In this document: positions 32,995 to 41,934 of the stretch, one piece after another
Position numbering within the stretch: position 1 is the stretch's first letter
Layout: each line of letters begins with the position of its first letter
NCBI GenBank assembly: GCA_963779515.1
Contig: CAVZYN010000001.1
Coordinates: 806,001-870,000 of the forward strand
Direction of reading: 5' to 3'
Length of the DNA stretch: 64,000 bases
Source: CAVZYN01 sp963779515
GTDB lineage: Bacteria; Pseudomonadota; Alphaproteobacteria; Rhizobiales; Hyphomicrobiaceae
Notes under the pieces: generated by a model
The model's database searches: none
What the model was told of the DNA's origin: nothing
Seen by the model: the letters and a program-made list of their open reading frames with translations, nothing else
Program-made: the position numbers and the translations under genes

Positions 32995-34737
32995 ATGACT
33001 GCCTTGCTCCTGCAAACCATTCTGTTGCTTTCGATCGCATATTTCATGGGCGCGGCACTGGCGTGCGTCCTGCGACGGCTGTTCGCCGCTGAGGCACCCG
33101 TCGTTTCCCGCCCAAGCGTGCGAACCGAAGCGCGTCTGGAACCGGCGACCGTCACCGTTCTTCCGGCGGCCGGCGCTGCGGCGGATACGAACCGCGAGCC
33201 GCTGCGCCGCGTCGATCCGCTGCCCGAATTTTCCGAACGCCCGAGCGGCGTGTCTCGGTTTACGCGGGCTCTTACAGGCACGACGCCGAGCGAACCGCGC
33301 CCCGCGCCCAAACCCGTACCCATCACGCCGCCAGTGGTGCTGCCGAAGGTCGTACCGCCTCCGGCAGCCGCTGCAGCTGGCGGTATCGCGACCGCCGCCG
33401 CCGCCGCAACCGTTGCCTCGGTGCTGGCAAAGCCGCCAGCCCCGGCTGCGCCCGTCGCGCAAGCGCCCGCCACACCAGTTCCGGTCGCCCCGGCGCCCGC
33501 TGACAATCTCCGGCGCATCAAAGGCATCGATGCCGGCGTCGAAGCCGCGTTGAACAAACTTGGGGTCCGCCGCTACGCCCAGATCGCCGGCTGGATGCGC
33601 CCCGAGGTCGCCAATGTCAGTCAGGCGCTCGGCCTCAAGGGCCGCATCGAGCAACAGAACTGGATCGAACAGGCCGCCATCCTCGCCCAGGGGAACAAGA
33701 CCCACTATGTGCGCTTGCTCGAACGCAACACCATGCCGATGGGACAGCCAAGCGCGAACGCCGGAACGCCCGGTCCTGTAGGCACCACAGCCGCCGGAGC
33801 GGTATCGGCGGCAGTCTCCGCGCTGAAGCCGGCGCCTGCCGCGTTGACGCGTCCTCCAGACGTCGAGAATCGTGCGGCGTTCTCGGCCGAGCAAACGCGC
33901 GCGCCGGTGCCGCCCGTCGCCCCGTCGAAGCCGCCGGCACCCAATCCCGCGCTCGCGGCTGCAGCAGCCGCGATCGCTGGCAGTGCCGCGGCGGCCGACG
34001 CAGGTCGCGGCGCGCATGACAACCTCCAGCGCATCAGCGGCGTCACGGCGGAGATCGAGAAAGCACTGCTGACCAATGGCGTCACCCGCTATGGCCAATT
34101 GGCCGGCTGGGGCCGCGCCGACGTGGACAGCTTCGACAAACTAACCGGCGGTGACGGCCGGATCCTGCGCGAGAATTGGATCGAACAAGCCCGCATTCTC
34201 GGCACGGGCGGTGATACGGCCTATTCGCGCGAGTATGACCGCCGCGCGCGTGACGCCGCATTGGCACGGCCGACAAGGCTGGGCGATGCCATCAAGGAGC
34301 AGCAACAGGGCCGCCCGCCCGAAGCGACGGTCAGCGTGACCGCGCCGCCACCGGCGCGGACGGTCGCGGATTTGAGCGCGCTGCGATCGGTGAAATCCGA
34401 GGCGATGTCGCGCGGCGACAACGCCGATCCGCCGCGGTTTGGCACCCAAACCCGCGTTGTGAAGTCAGCGGTGCCGGACGATCTGAAGCGCATTCGCGGC
34501 GTCGGCGTGCTGATCGAACGCCGCTTGAACTCGCTTGGCATCGTCTCCTACGATCAGATCGCCAACTGGTCGTCACGCGACATCGAACGCATCAGCCAGA
34601 CACTCGATTTCAAGGGACGCATCGAGCGCGAGAACTGGGTCGAACAGGCCCGCATCTTGGTATCCGGCGGGCAAACGGACTTCTCGCGCCGGGTCGATCG
34701 CGGCGAGGTTGACTCGAGCAAGCCCAAGCCCAGCTGA
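32995..34737 (+). CDS. Membrane-anchored protein with three helix-hairpin-helix-like repeats
   Basis: 580 aa. Residues 4-24 form a membrane anchor (LLLQTILLLSIAYFMGAALA); Pro/Ala-rich linkers follow. Three copies of an about 65-residue HhH-like unit start near residues 168 (NLRRIKGIDAGVEAALNKLG), 340 (NLQRISGVTAEIEKALLTNG) and 494 (DLKRIRGVGVLIERRLNSLG). Each continues with the pattern Y-x-Q-[IL]-A-x-W and ends GRI-x-x-x-NW-[IV]-EQA. The same unit occurs singly at the C terminus of alphaproteobacterial NuoE-type proteins and small proteins called 'flap endonuclease-1-like'. Here it is tethered to the membrane in triplicate. DNA binding is possible but unproven. Confidence 0.8.
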   Translation: MTALLLQTILLLSIAYFMGAALACVLRRLFAAEAPVVSRPSVRTEARLEPATVTVLPAAGAAADTNREPLRRVDPLPEFSERPSGVSRFTRALTGTTPSEPRPAPKPVPITPPVVLPKVVPPPAAAAAGGIATAAAAATVASVLAKPPAPAAPVAQAPATPVPVAPAPADNLRRIKGIDAGVEAALNKLGVRRYAQIAGWMRPEVANVSQALGLKGRIEQQNWIEQAAILAQGNKTHYVRLLERNTMPMGQPSANAGTPGPVGTTAAGAVSAAVSALKPAPAALTRPPDVENRAAFSAEQTRAPVPPVAPSKPPAPNPALAAAAAAIAGSAAAADAGRGAHDNLQRISGVTAEIEKALLTNGVTRYGQLAGWGRADVDSFDKLTGGDGRILRENWIEQARILGTGGDTAYSREYDRRARDAALARPTRLGDAIKEQQQGRPPEATVSVTAPPPARTVADLSALRSVKSEAMSRGDNADPPRFGTQTRVVKSAVPDDLKRIRGVGVLIERRLNSLGIVSYDQIANWSSRDIERISQTLDFKGRIERENWVEQARILVSGGQTDFSRRVDRGEVDSSKPKPS

Positions 34738-34866
34738 TCTCGTTTGATCCGCGTTCCAAACAAATAAGCCCGGTCGTCATCCCGGACGACGAACCGCGCG
34801 TCAGCGGTGAGGAGATCCGGGACCCAGCACAAAATGCGCCGAAGTCTCGGGCGATGTAGCAGAATG

Positions 34867-35808
34867 CTACGCCGCGATAGCGGCACCGGCGGCGTCAGCG
34901 CGCGCCAGGAAATCGCCAATCGCCTCGATCGTCGGCCCGTCGCGCAGCAAGGGCGCATGGCCTTGCCCGCGCACGGTGAGGGCCAAGCAGTGGGGGTGGC
35001 GCTGCTGCATCAGCGCGAGCGTCGCGGCCGAGAGGATGTCCGAATTCTCGCCGCGCAGCGCCAGGATCGGCACACGCGCGAGCGCCGCGAACTGCGGCCA
35101 GAATTCGGGCAGCGGCCCATTCGGCAACGCGATCGAGCGCGCGATGTTCGGGTCGTATCCCGGCACCGGTCGCGATCCGTCGTCATTGAACCATTGCCGC
35201 GTGATCGCGTCCCACTCGGCGTCCGAGATGCCGGGAAACTGGCGGGCATTCAGCTCCTTCATGACGCGGGTTGCCTCCGGCCAGTCGACGGGGCGCGGCA
35301 CGCGTCCGACCGTTGCGATGATGCGGGCGAGACCGGTTCGCTCGAGGACCGGCCCGATATCGTTCAGGACCAAGGCGCCGATCGCCGCGGGGCGAGCTGC
35401 CGCCATCATGATCGCGATCAAACCGCCGCGTGAGGTGCCGATGACCGCGGCGTCATGCAGCCCGGTGAGCGTCATGAAGTCGAGGACATCGTTCATCTCG
35501 ACCGGTACGGAATAGTTTTTCCACGCTGGATCGTGCGCCGAACGCCCGCGCCCTCGCGAGTCGAGCGTGAAGACATCGCGTGCGCCAGCACCTGTTCCGG
35601 ACAGCGCGACCGCTATCTCATGGAAATCGCGCGAATTGCGCGTCAGGCCCGCGAGGCAGAGCACCGGCCGGCGCGTACTCCCGGGCGCGGCATAACGGCG
35701 GCCATAGAGCCGCAGGCCATCGCGCGCGGTGAAGAAGATTTCGGTGAACAGCTGCCGCGTGAGCGTTTGCTCTGAGGCCGCGCTGGGCATCAAGGATAGA
35801 TCGGACAC
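34867..35808 (-). CDS. Alpha/beta hydrolase
   Basis: 313 aa from GTG 35808, preceded at good spacing by GGGGAAGG; ATG 35790 is the alternative. Fold-typical elements: PVLCLAGLTRNSRDFHEIAV, FTLDSRGRGRSAHDPAW, nucleophile elbow AAVIGTSRGGLIAIMMAA (Ser), and a late GQGHAPLLRD (His). Close to pimeloyl-ester or haloperoxidase-like esterases; substrate unknown. It lies 30 bp upstream of the transglycosylase gene on the same strand. Confidence 0.85.
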   Translation of the reverse strand: MSDLSLMPSAASEQTLTRQLFTEIFFTARDGLRLYGRRYAAPGSTRRPVLCLAGLTRNSRDFHEIAVALSGTGAGARDVFTLDSRGRGRSAHDPAWKNYSVPVEMNDVLDFMTLTGLHDAAVIGTSRGGLIAIMMAAARPAAIGALVLNDIGPVLERTGLARIIATVGRVPRPVDWPEATRVMKELNARQFPGISDAEWDAITRQWFNDDGSRPVPGYDPNIARSIALPNGPLPEFWPQFAALARVPILALRGENSDILSAATLALMQQRHPHCLALTVRGQGHAPLLRDGPTIEAIGDFLARADAAGAAIAA

Positions 35809-35838
35809 GTGAGCTTGCCTTCCCCGCCGCAAGCGCGG

Positions 35839-38193
35839 TCAATTATTGGTTGTTGGTGCTGGTGCTTGAGGTGCCGGTGCGGCGGCACGCTGGGACTGCT
35901 TGCCAAGCGCGCGCTGGAGGTCCGCCGTCAGCCGCAGCGCGGTCGCTTCCTGTCCGAGGCGCGCCCGATAAATCTGGATATTGGCGAGGACCTTCTGGAC
36001 GTATTCGCGGGTTTCCTCGAACGGGATACGCATGATCCAGTCGATCGCATCGTTCTTCGGATCGCGCGGGTCGGCGATCTCGCGAATCCATTGCCGGGTG
36101 CGGCCTGGTCCGGCGTTGTAGCCCGTCAATGTCAGGATGTACGACCCCGCGACCTCGTCCATACGGTCCGCGATGTACGCCGACGCCATCATGACGTTAT
36201 AGGGCGGATCGGAGGAGAGGCGCGGGATATCGCATTTCACTTTGTAGTCGCGACAGATGTGCTGCGCGGTGATCGGCATCACCTGCAGGATTCCGCGCGC
36301 GCCCGCGCCCGAAAGAGTGTTGATATTGAATTCGCTCTCCTGCCGGGCAATGCCGAGCAGCATTGCGGGCTCCGGCGGCGCGCGCAGCGGCGTGTAGGCG
36401 GGCAGCGGATGGATCGGAAATGCGTAGTAAAGCAGGTTCTGGTTCTTAGCGATCGCGGTCTTGCCAATGCGAACGGATGTCTGCGTATCCGCCAGCGCTT
36501 CGGCGAGGTGCGCCGCCATCGCGAGATCATGCTCGTCCTGCAGTGACGTCCTAAGCCCATTCAGGAACGCGCGAACCATGGAGACATCGAGGCTTGCCTT
36601 GCGCGCAACCACCGCGGCCCGCACCGAATCGAGGGCATTGAACTTGGCGCTCTGCTCCGGCGTCGGCGTCGGCGGCGGCTTGATCGCAATGCTGCTCGCC
36701 GATGGATTGAGCTTCTGCTGCGCGAGCTGGCCGTGGAACGTATCGATGTAGCGCGCGGCCGATGCGTACTTCTCGCGGGCCCCGCTCGCCTGATTGAGCG
36801 CCTCCAGCGTGCGTCCGAGCCAGTAGCCGGCGCGCGCCACGCTCAACGGGCCGTCGGCGACACCCTCGAGCACCTTGAAGTGACCCTCGGCCAACTTGGC
36901 GTCGTTGAGATAACGCAGCGCCAGCCAGCCCGCGAGGAACGCCGCTTCTTTCTTGGGATTGGGCGTCAGCGCACCCGGGCTCTTGACGAGGTCATAGGCT
37001 TTGGCGTGTTGGCCAAGCTTCAGCGCGTCATAGGCCGCGAGCTGGCGGTCATGCCACCAGTCATCGAGGTCGCCAACTTCGGCCGCATCGATCGGGGCTG
37101 TCGTGTAGATCTTCCACGCCTCTTCGTGCCGGCCTTGCCGGCGATGCTGCTGGGCGCGCTGGAATGCCAAACCCCAATCGGTCTTTTCTTCGGCGGGCAG
37201 CGCTGCGAGCATTTGATCGGCAAGCTTTGCTCGCGTGAACACCGCAAGCCGCGCTTCGGCCTTCTGCTTTTCCAGCGGATCCGTCAGATTCAGCATCGCC
37301 CGCCGGATCACCGCTGCGCGTTCGTTGCGCTCCGTGTTCCAGCGTGCATCGTCGAGCAGCAACCGGTCGACGCGGGCCCGGTGATCGCCTTCCGTCAGCA
37401 GCGCCTTGAAACGGTCGAGGAACCCGATCTCGAGGGAGGCCGGAATGTCGAATTCGCGCCAGGCTTTGGCTGCGAACGCCTTGGCCTTTTCAGTATCCTG
37501 CTCGGCGAGGTGTGCGGACGCGAGAGCTGCGTAGCCGATGCCGGTCTTGGGCGGTTCGTTGCCGAAGAAGGCCTTGATCTCCCGCGCGCTACCGCCATTC
37601 GTGAACACTGCCTCCTCGGCCCGCTGCGCCAGGGTGTTGCGGTCGGGCCATGTCGGGTTGGCGTCGAGAAACGCGCGAATCTCACGCGCGCTGCCGACAC
37701 CCTGCCGATAGAGGTACCAGTCGATCATTTTCTTGCTGACGGGATCGGAGATCTGATCGCGAATCGTCTTGGCGCTGGCCGGGGTCTTGCCGCTGACGGC
37801 CGTAAACGCATCGCGCAACCGGACGGCATCCTCGAAGCTCGGCTGATAAGCGCGGGCCGCCGCGATGGCATCGTCGTAGCGTGCGACGTGCAGCGCTTCC
37901 GGCGATGATGGCTTGGGCGCGGGTTCCGCCGGCAGCTGAGGCGTTGGAGCTGCTGCTGGGGCCTGGTCCGTGATGGTCCCTTTGGTCTCGGGTTGCGGCG
38001 CGATTGGCGGCGCAACTTGGGCAACGGCAGCGCCGCCCATCAGGGCCAGCAGCGCCAGGGCAACGGCACTGCGAAGCTTGTGTCGCGATTGACCTTTGGC
38101 GCAAAAAACGCCGTCCCGGCGCTTGCAGGCCCGGTGCCAAGAGAATACTCTCGTTTCGATTGCCCGAAACGGTCCGCCGCGCTCGTTCGTCAT
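35839..38193 (-). CDS. slt: Soluble lytic murein transglycosylase
   Basis: Cleaves peptidoglycan glycan strands to 1,6-anhydro products in the periplasm. 784 aa from ATG 38193, with a long N-terminal lead before a signal-like segment (HKLRSAVALALLALMGGAAV). A Pro/Ala-rich linker follows, then a superhelical ring of helical repeats (residues about 90-600) and a C-terminal SLT domain: ARQESEFNINTLSGAGARGI with the catalytic Glu, LQVMPITAQ, and LTGYNAGPGRTRQWI. Length and order match Slt70-type enzymes. Divergent from dapA, with only about 80 bp between. Confidence 0.92.
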   Translation of the reverse strand: MTNERGGPFRAIETRVFSWHRACKRRDGVFCAKGQSRHKLRSAVALALLALMGGAAVAQVAPPIAPQPETKGTITDQAPAAAPTPQLPAEPAPKPSSPEALHVARYDDAIAAARAYQPSFEDAVRLRDAFTAVSGKTPASAKTIRDQISDPVSKKMIDWYLYRQGVGSAREIRAFLDANPTWPDRNTLAQRAEEAVFTNGGSAREIKAFFGNEPPKTGIGYAALASAHLAEQDTEKAKAFAAKAWREFDIPASLEIGFLDRFKALLTEGDHRARVDRLLLDDARWNTERNERAAVIRRAMLNLTDPLEKQKAEARLAVFTRAKLADQMLAALPAEEKTDWGLAFQRAQQHRRQGRHEEAWKIYTTAPIDAAEVGDLDDWWHDRQLAAYDALKLGQHAKAYDLVKSPGALTPNPKKEAAFLAGWLALRYLNDAKLAEGHFKVLEGVADGPLSVARAGYWLGRTLEALNQASGAREKYASAARYIDTFHGQLAQQKLNPSASSIAIKPPPTPTPEQSAKFNALDSVRAAVVARKASLDVSMVRAFLNGLRTSLQDEHDLAMAAHLAEALADTQTSVRIGKTAIAKNQNLLYYAFPIHPLPAYTPLRAPPEPAMLLGIARQESEFNINTLSGAGARGILQVMPITAQHICRDYKVKCDIPRLSSDPPYNVMMASAYIADRMDEVAGSYILTLTGYNAGPGRTRQWIREIADPRDPKNDAIDWIMRIPFEETREYVQKVLANIQIYRARLGQEATALRLTADLQRALGKQSQRAAAPAPQAPAPTTNN

Positions 38194-38276
38194 CGCAGCG
38201 AGGGTACCAAGGCGGAGTATCGTATTCAAGCCATTGCGGAGCTGCCCGGGCGCGGCATCCCATCCAGGAGCCTCCC

Positions 38277-39170
38277 ATGTTTCAGGGATCCATCACCGCC
38301 CTCATCACGCCATTCGCTAATGGCTTGATTGATGAGAAGGGGTTCATGCGTTTTGTCGATTGGCAGATTGCCGAGGGAACCAATGGCCTCGTGCCGGTCG
38401 GGACCACGGGTGAAACACCGACGCTCAGCCATGACGAGCACAAACTCGTGGTGGAACTTTGCATCAAGGCCGCCAAGAAGCGCGTGCCTGTCATCGCCGG
38501 TGCTGGTTCGAACTCGACGGATGAAGCGATCGATCTGACGCAGTTTGCCAAAGCAGCCGGCGCCGACGCCGTCTTGCACTCGACCGGCTACTACAACAAG
38601 CCGACCCAGGACGGACTCTATCTGCACTTCAAGGCGATCAACGATGCCTGTGATTTGCCGTTCATCGTCTACAACGTGCCAGCGCGCACGGTTGTCGACA
38701 TTTCGGCCGCGACCATGGCCCGGATCTCCGAGTTGAAGAACTTTGCCGGCATCAAGGACGCAACGGCCAACGTGGCCCGCCAATCGCAGCACCGCCAATT
38801 GATCCGAAAGCCCTTTGCCGCGCTGTCGGGCGAGGACGGCACCGTGCTCGGGTTCATGGCGCATGGCGGCAATGGCTGCATCTCGGTGACGGCGAATGTC
38901 GCGCCGCGTTTGTGCGCCGACTTCCAAAAAGCCTGCCTCGCGGGCGACTACGCGCGAGCGCTGGTGCTGCATGATCGCTTGATGCCGCTGCACGATGCGC
39001 TGTTTGTCGAAACGAACCCCGCGCCCGTGAAGTACGCCGCCTGGCGGCTCGGCGCGATCGATGGCGACGCGTGCCGCTTGCCGCTTGCACCGGTCACGGA
39101 CGCCAGCAAAAAGATCGTCGATGCCGCATTGGCACATGCGGGCCTTCTCACCGCCAAAGCCGCGGAGTGA
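38277..39170 (+). CDS. dapA: 4-hydroxy-tetrahydrodipicolinate synthase
   Basis: First committed step of lysine and diaminopimelate synthesis: condenses aspartate semialdehyde with pyruvate. 297 aa from ATG 38277 with AGGAG 6 nt upstream. TIM-barrel motifs: SITALITPFANG, VPVGTTGETPTLSHDEH, Tyr in IVYNVPARTVVDIS, Schiff-base Lys in FAGIKDATANVARQ, and GEDGTVLGFMAHGGNGCISV. Followed by smpB, as in many Rhizobiales. Confidence 0.96.
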   Translation: MFQGSITALITPFANGLIDEKGFMRFVDWQIAEGTNGLVPVGTTGETPTLSHDEHKLVVELCIKAAKKRVPVIAGAGSNSTDEAIDLTQFAKAAGADAVLHSTGYYNKPTQDGLYLHFKAINDACDLPFIVYNVPARTVVDISAATMARISELKNFAGIKDATANVARQSQHRQLIRKPFAALSGEDGTVLGFMAHGGNGCISVTANVAPRLCADFQKACLAGDYARALVLHDRLMPLHDALFVETNPAPVKYAAWRLGAIDGDACRLPLAPVTDASKKIVDAALAHAGLLTAKAAE

Positions 39171-39214
39171 TGAACCCGCGGCTCTGCCTTGGCGCAGAGG
39201 TGGGTTGGTGAGCA

Positions 39215-39688
39215 ATGGCAAAAAAAGATGACGACCACAAAACCGTCGCCGAAAATCGCAAGGCGCGGTTCGAGTATTTCATCGAGGACACCTACGTCGC
39301 CGGGATCGCCCTGACCGGCACCGAGGTGAAATCGCTGCGTCTCGGGCAGGCCAACATCACCGAGAGCTACGCCTCGCCCGAGGACGGCGGCGTGATGCTG
39401 CTCAACGCCTACATCCCCGAATACAAGATGGCGGGCGCGTTCTTCCAGCACGTCCCGCGCCGCCCGCGCCGTCTGCTGCTCCGGTCGCGCGAGATCCACA
39501 AAATCGTCATCGCCACCCAGCGCGAAGGCATGACCCTGATCCCGCTTGAAATCTATTTCAACGAGCGCGGCCGGGCAAAACTGAAGCTCGGTCTCGCCAA
39601 GGGCAAGAAACTGCACGACAAGCGCGTCGCCTCCGCCAAGCGCGATTGGCAGCGCGACAAGGCACGCCTCATGCGCGACAAAGGTTGA
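39215..39688 (+). CDS. smpB: SsrA-binding protein SmpB
   Basis: Binds tmRNA and delivers it to stalled ribosomes. 157 aa; KTVAENRKARFEYFIEDTYV, AGIALTGTEVKSLRLGQANI, and the C-terminal tail KKLHDKRVASAKRDWQRDKA are family hallmarks. Directly downstream of dapA (44-bp gap) and upstream of an SDR gene. The ssrA gene itself is not in the window. Confidence 0.97.
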   Translation: MAKKDDDHKTVAENRKARFEYFIEDTYVAGIALTGTEVKSLRLGQANITESYASPEDGGVMLLNAYIPEYKMAGAFFQHVPRRPRRLLLRSREIHKIVIATQREGMTLIPLEIYFNERGRAKLKLGLAKGKKLHDKRVASAKRDWQRDKARLMRDKG

Positions 39689-39715
39689 GTGGCTGCAACG
39701 CGAAAGGGTCGAGGG

Positions 39716-40417
39716 ATGTCCGCAACAAAAGTCGCCATTGTCACCGCCGCCGGCCGTGGGATCGGTGCTGGGATCGCCAAGAAGCTTGCGGCTGATGGCT
39801 ACAAGCTCGGTCTGTTGTCGCCGGGCGAAACGGTGACGAAACTGGCAGCCGACCTCGGTGGGATCGCTGTGCGCGGCAGCGTCACGGAGCCGAAGGATCT
39901 CGCACGTCTTGTGTCTGAGACCACCGCTAAATTCGGACGCCTCGACGCCGCCGTCATCAACGTCGGCCATCCTCCAAAGGGTCCGTTGCTTGAGATCCCT
40001 GACGCCGATTGGCACGCCGGGCTCGACATGGCGTTCCTCTCGGTGGTGCGCATTGCGCGTCTCGTCACGCCGATCTTCCAGAAGCAGGGGAAGGGGTCGA
40101 TCGTCGCGGTGTCGTCCGCATGGGCGTTCGAGCCATCGCCCGAGTTCCCCATGACCACGATCCGTGCGGCCCTCGGCGCTTGGATCAAGCTCTATGCCGA
40201 TACCTACGCCAAGGAGAACATCCGCATGAATGCGGTTCTCCCTGGCTTCATCGACAGTCTGCCTGAGAAACCGGAGCGCAAGGCGAAGATCCCTGCCGGA
40301 CGCTACGGATCGCCGGCGGAGATCGCCAATGTCGTCGCGTTCCTTGCCTCCGATGCCGCCTCCTACGTCACCGGCCAGAACATTCTCGTCGATGGCGGCC
40401 TGACGCGCGGCGTTTGA
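39716..40417 (+). CDS. SDR-family protein with degenerate active site
   Basis: 233 aa from ATG 39716 (GAGGG upstream). Rossmann start VTAAGRGIGAGIAKKL, then NVGHPPKGPLLE and VLPGFIDSLPEKPERK and a normal end YVTGQNILVDGGLTRGV. Where active SDRs have Tyr-x-x-x-Lys this protein has FPMTTIRAALGAW, so the Tyr is Met or Thr and the Lys is Arg; Ser of SSAWAF is present. It is probably not a classical dehydrogenase; a binding or lyase role is possible. It sits between smpB and a GNAT gene in one likely operon. Confidence 0.8.
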   Translation: MSATKVAIVTAAGRGIGAGIAKKLAADGYKLGLLSPGETVTKLAADLGGIAVRGSVTEPKDLARLVSETTAKFGRLDAAVINVGHPPKGPLLEIPDADWHAGLDMAFLSVVRIARLVTPIFQKQGKGSIVAVSSAWAFEPSPEFPMTTIRAALGAWIKLYADTYAKENIRMNAVLPGFIDSLPEKPERKAKIPAGRYGSPAEIANVVAFLASDAASYVTGQNILVDGGLTRGV

Positions 40418-40428
40418 GAGCGGCCCGC

Positions 40429-41169
40429 ATGATCACACGCGACCTTCTCCTTGCCGTCGAACGTGCCGCCGTCCGCGCTTGGCCTGCGGGCGAGACTGGC
40501 GATATGGACGGCTGGCTGTGGCGGTGCTCGGGCGGCGCCTCCGGCCGCGCCAACTCGGTATCGCCGCTCGAATTTCGCGGCGACGATGTGGAGACCGCCA
40601 TCGACGCGGTCGAAGCCCGTTACCGATCGCGCGGCATGCCGGCGCGCTTCCAGGTCGGCCACAATTTCGCGGCTCCCGACGATCTCGACCGGCGCCTGAT
40701 CGCACGCGGCTATCGCGCCTACGACGAGGTGACGACGCTGGCAAAGCCGGTGACGGCGCTCCAAATGCCAGCCGGCGTGGTGGTCGAGGATGCGCCGTCG
40801 GCGGGATGGATGGAGGTCTACCTCTCCAACATCACGCCTGATCGCCGCCCGCCAGCGCCGGGCATTCTGGCGCGCGTGCCGGGTCCGCGCGTGTTTCTCT
40901 CGTGCGTTCGTGACGGGCAATGCCTTGCGACAGCTCTCGCTGTGATCACAGACGCCATCGTTGTCGCTGAATGTGTCGGGACCCTCACGTCGGCGCGGCG
41001 ATCAGGCGCGGGGAGTGCCGTGATGCGCGGCTTGGAGGCCTGGGCGCATCCCAACGGCGCAACGACATCGGCCCTTCAGGTCGTCGCCGCCAATGTCGCC
41101 GGCCAAGGGCTCTACCGCAGCCTCGGCTACGCTGAGATCAACCGCTACCACTACCGGATCAAGGAGTGA
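40429..41169 (+). CDS. GNAT family N-acetyltransferase
   Basis: 246 aa from ATG 40429, 11 bp after the SDR stop. The N-terminal half (WPAGETGDMDGWLWRCSGGA, RANSVSPLEF) resembles the extra domain of some two-part GNATs that begin with a 'Trp-Pro' motif. The C-terminal half has the acetyl-CoA loop RRSGAGSAVMRGLEAWA and the final QVVAANVAGQGLYRSLGYAE. Substrate unknown. Confidence 0.85.
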   Translation: MITRDLLLAVERAAVRAWPAGETGDMDGWLWRCSGGASGRANSVSPLEFRGDDVETAIDAVEARYRSRGMPARFQVGHNFAAPDDLDRRLIARGYRAYDEVTTLAKPVTALQMPAGVVVEDAPSAGWMEVYLSNITPDRRPPAPGILARVPGPRVFLSCVRDGQCLATALAVITDAIVVAECVGTLTSARRSGAGSAVMRGLEAWAHPNGATTSALQVVAANVAGQGLYRSLGYAEINRYHYRIKE

Positions 41170-41188
41170 GGCGAAGCGGGCCGACCGG

Positions 41189-41848
41189 CTATTTCAGATG
41201 CTCGCGAACGGCGGCAAACACGGCGTGGAACATCGCCGTCGTCAGTACGCCCGTGTTCGTATTATAGCGCGAGCAGTGGTAGCTGTCGAAGACGCTGAGG
41301 CCCGCGTGGATGTCGTGCCGCGCGCCGTGCCCAAACGGAAACTGCGATTTGCGCACGCCCAACGCCGACAGTGTCGAGTCATGCGAAACGCGGCCGAGGC
41401 AGACGATCGCGCGAACGTTTTTCGAGGCCGTGATACGGGCCGAGAGAAACTGCCGGCAGGTGTTGATCTCGGCGGGCGTCGGCTTGTTTTCCGGCGGCAC
41501 GCAGCGCACGGCATTGGTCACCATGCAGTCGAGCAGCGTCAAGCTATCGTCGGGACGGGCCTCGAAGGTGCCGCGCGCAAATCCGAATTTCAGCAGCGTG
41601 CTGTAAAGCAAATCCCCGGCATAGTCGCCGGTGAACGGGCGTCCAGTGCGATTGGCGCCGCGCAGACCGGGCGCCAGCCCGACAATCAGCAGCCGTGCCG
41701 CCTCCGGGCCGAACGAGCGAACCGGGCGATTGTGCCAACCCGGTTCGAGCGCGCGATGCTTTTCAAGAAACGCGGCCAGACGCGGGCATGCCGCGCAATG
41801 GGCGGGGGCCTCGGCGGGTGCGGTTTGAGGCGCAGCTGGCTTGGTCAA
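41189..41848 (-). CDS. Uracil-DNA glycosylase family 5 (UDGb type)
   Basis: Removes uracil and deaminated bases from DNA. 219 aa. Motif A, LLIVGLAPGLRGANRTGRPF followed by TGDYAG, is the UDGb version that lacks the Asp/Asn water activator of family 4. Motif B is in YHCSRYNTNTGVLT near the C terminus. Cys residues near the N terminus (HCAACPRL) and NAVRCVPPENKPTPAEINTC fit the [4Fe-4S] cluster. Convergent with the GNAT gene. Confidence 0.88.
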   Translation of the reverse strand: MTKPAAPQTAPAEAPAHCAACPRLAAFLEKHRALEPGWHNRPVRSFGPEAARLLIVGLAPGLRGANRTGRPFTGDYAGDLLYSTLLKFGFARGTFEARPDDSLTLLDCMVTNAVRCVPPENKPTPAEINTCRQFLSARITASKNVRAIVCLGRVSHDSTLSALGVRKSQFPFGHGARHDIHAGLSVFDSYHCSRYNTNTGVLTTAMFHAVFAAVREHLK

Positions 41849-41934
41849 GAGAGCAATCCCGGTCCGAAGGTTTGCGGAAACCAGGACGTCAGATCACGGC
41901 TCGGCGCTGCGTTGCAAGCGGCGCCTGCATCTAC

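Noticed and set aside
39182..39199. Small hairpin CTCTGC/GCAGAG between dapA and smpB
   Set aside because: Six-bp stem without a U-tract and overlapping the smpB ribosome-binding region; too weak to call a terminator or regulator.
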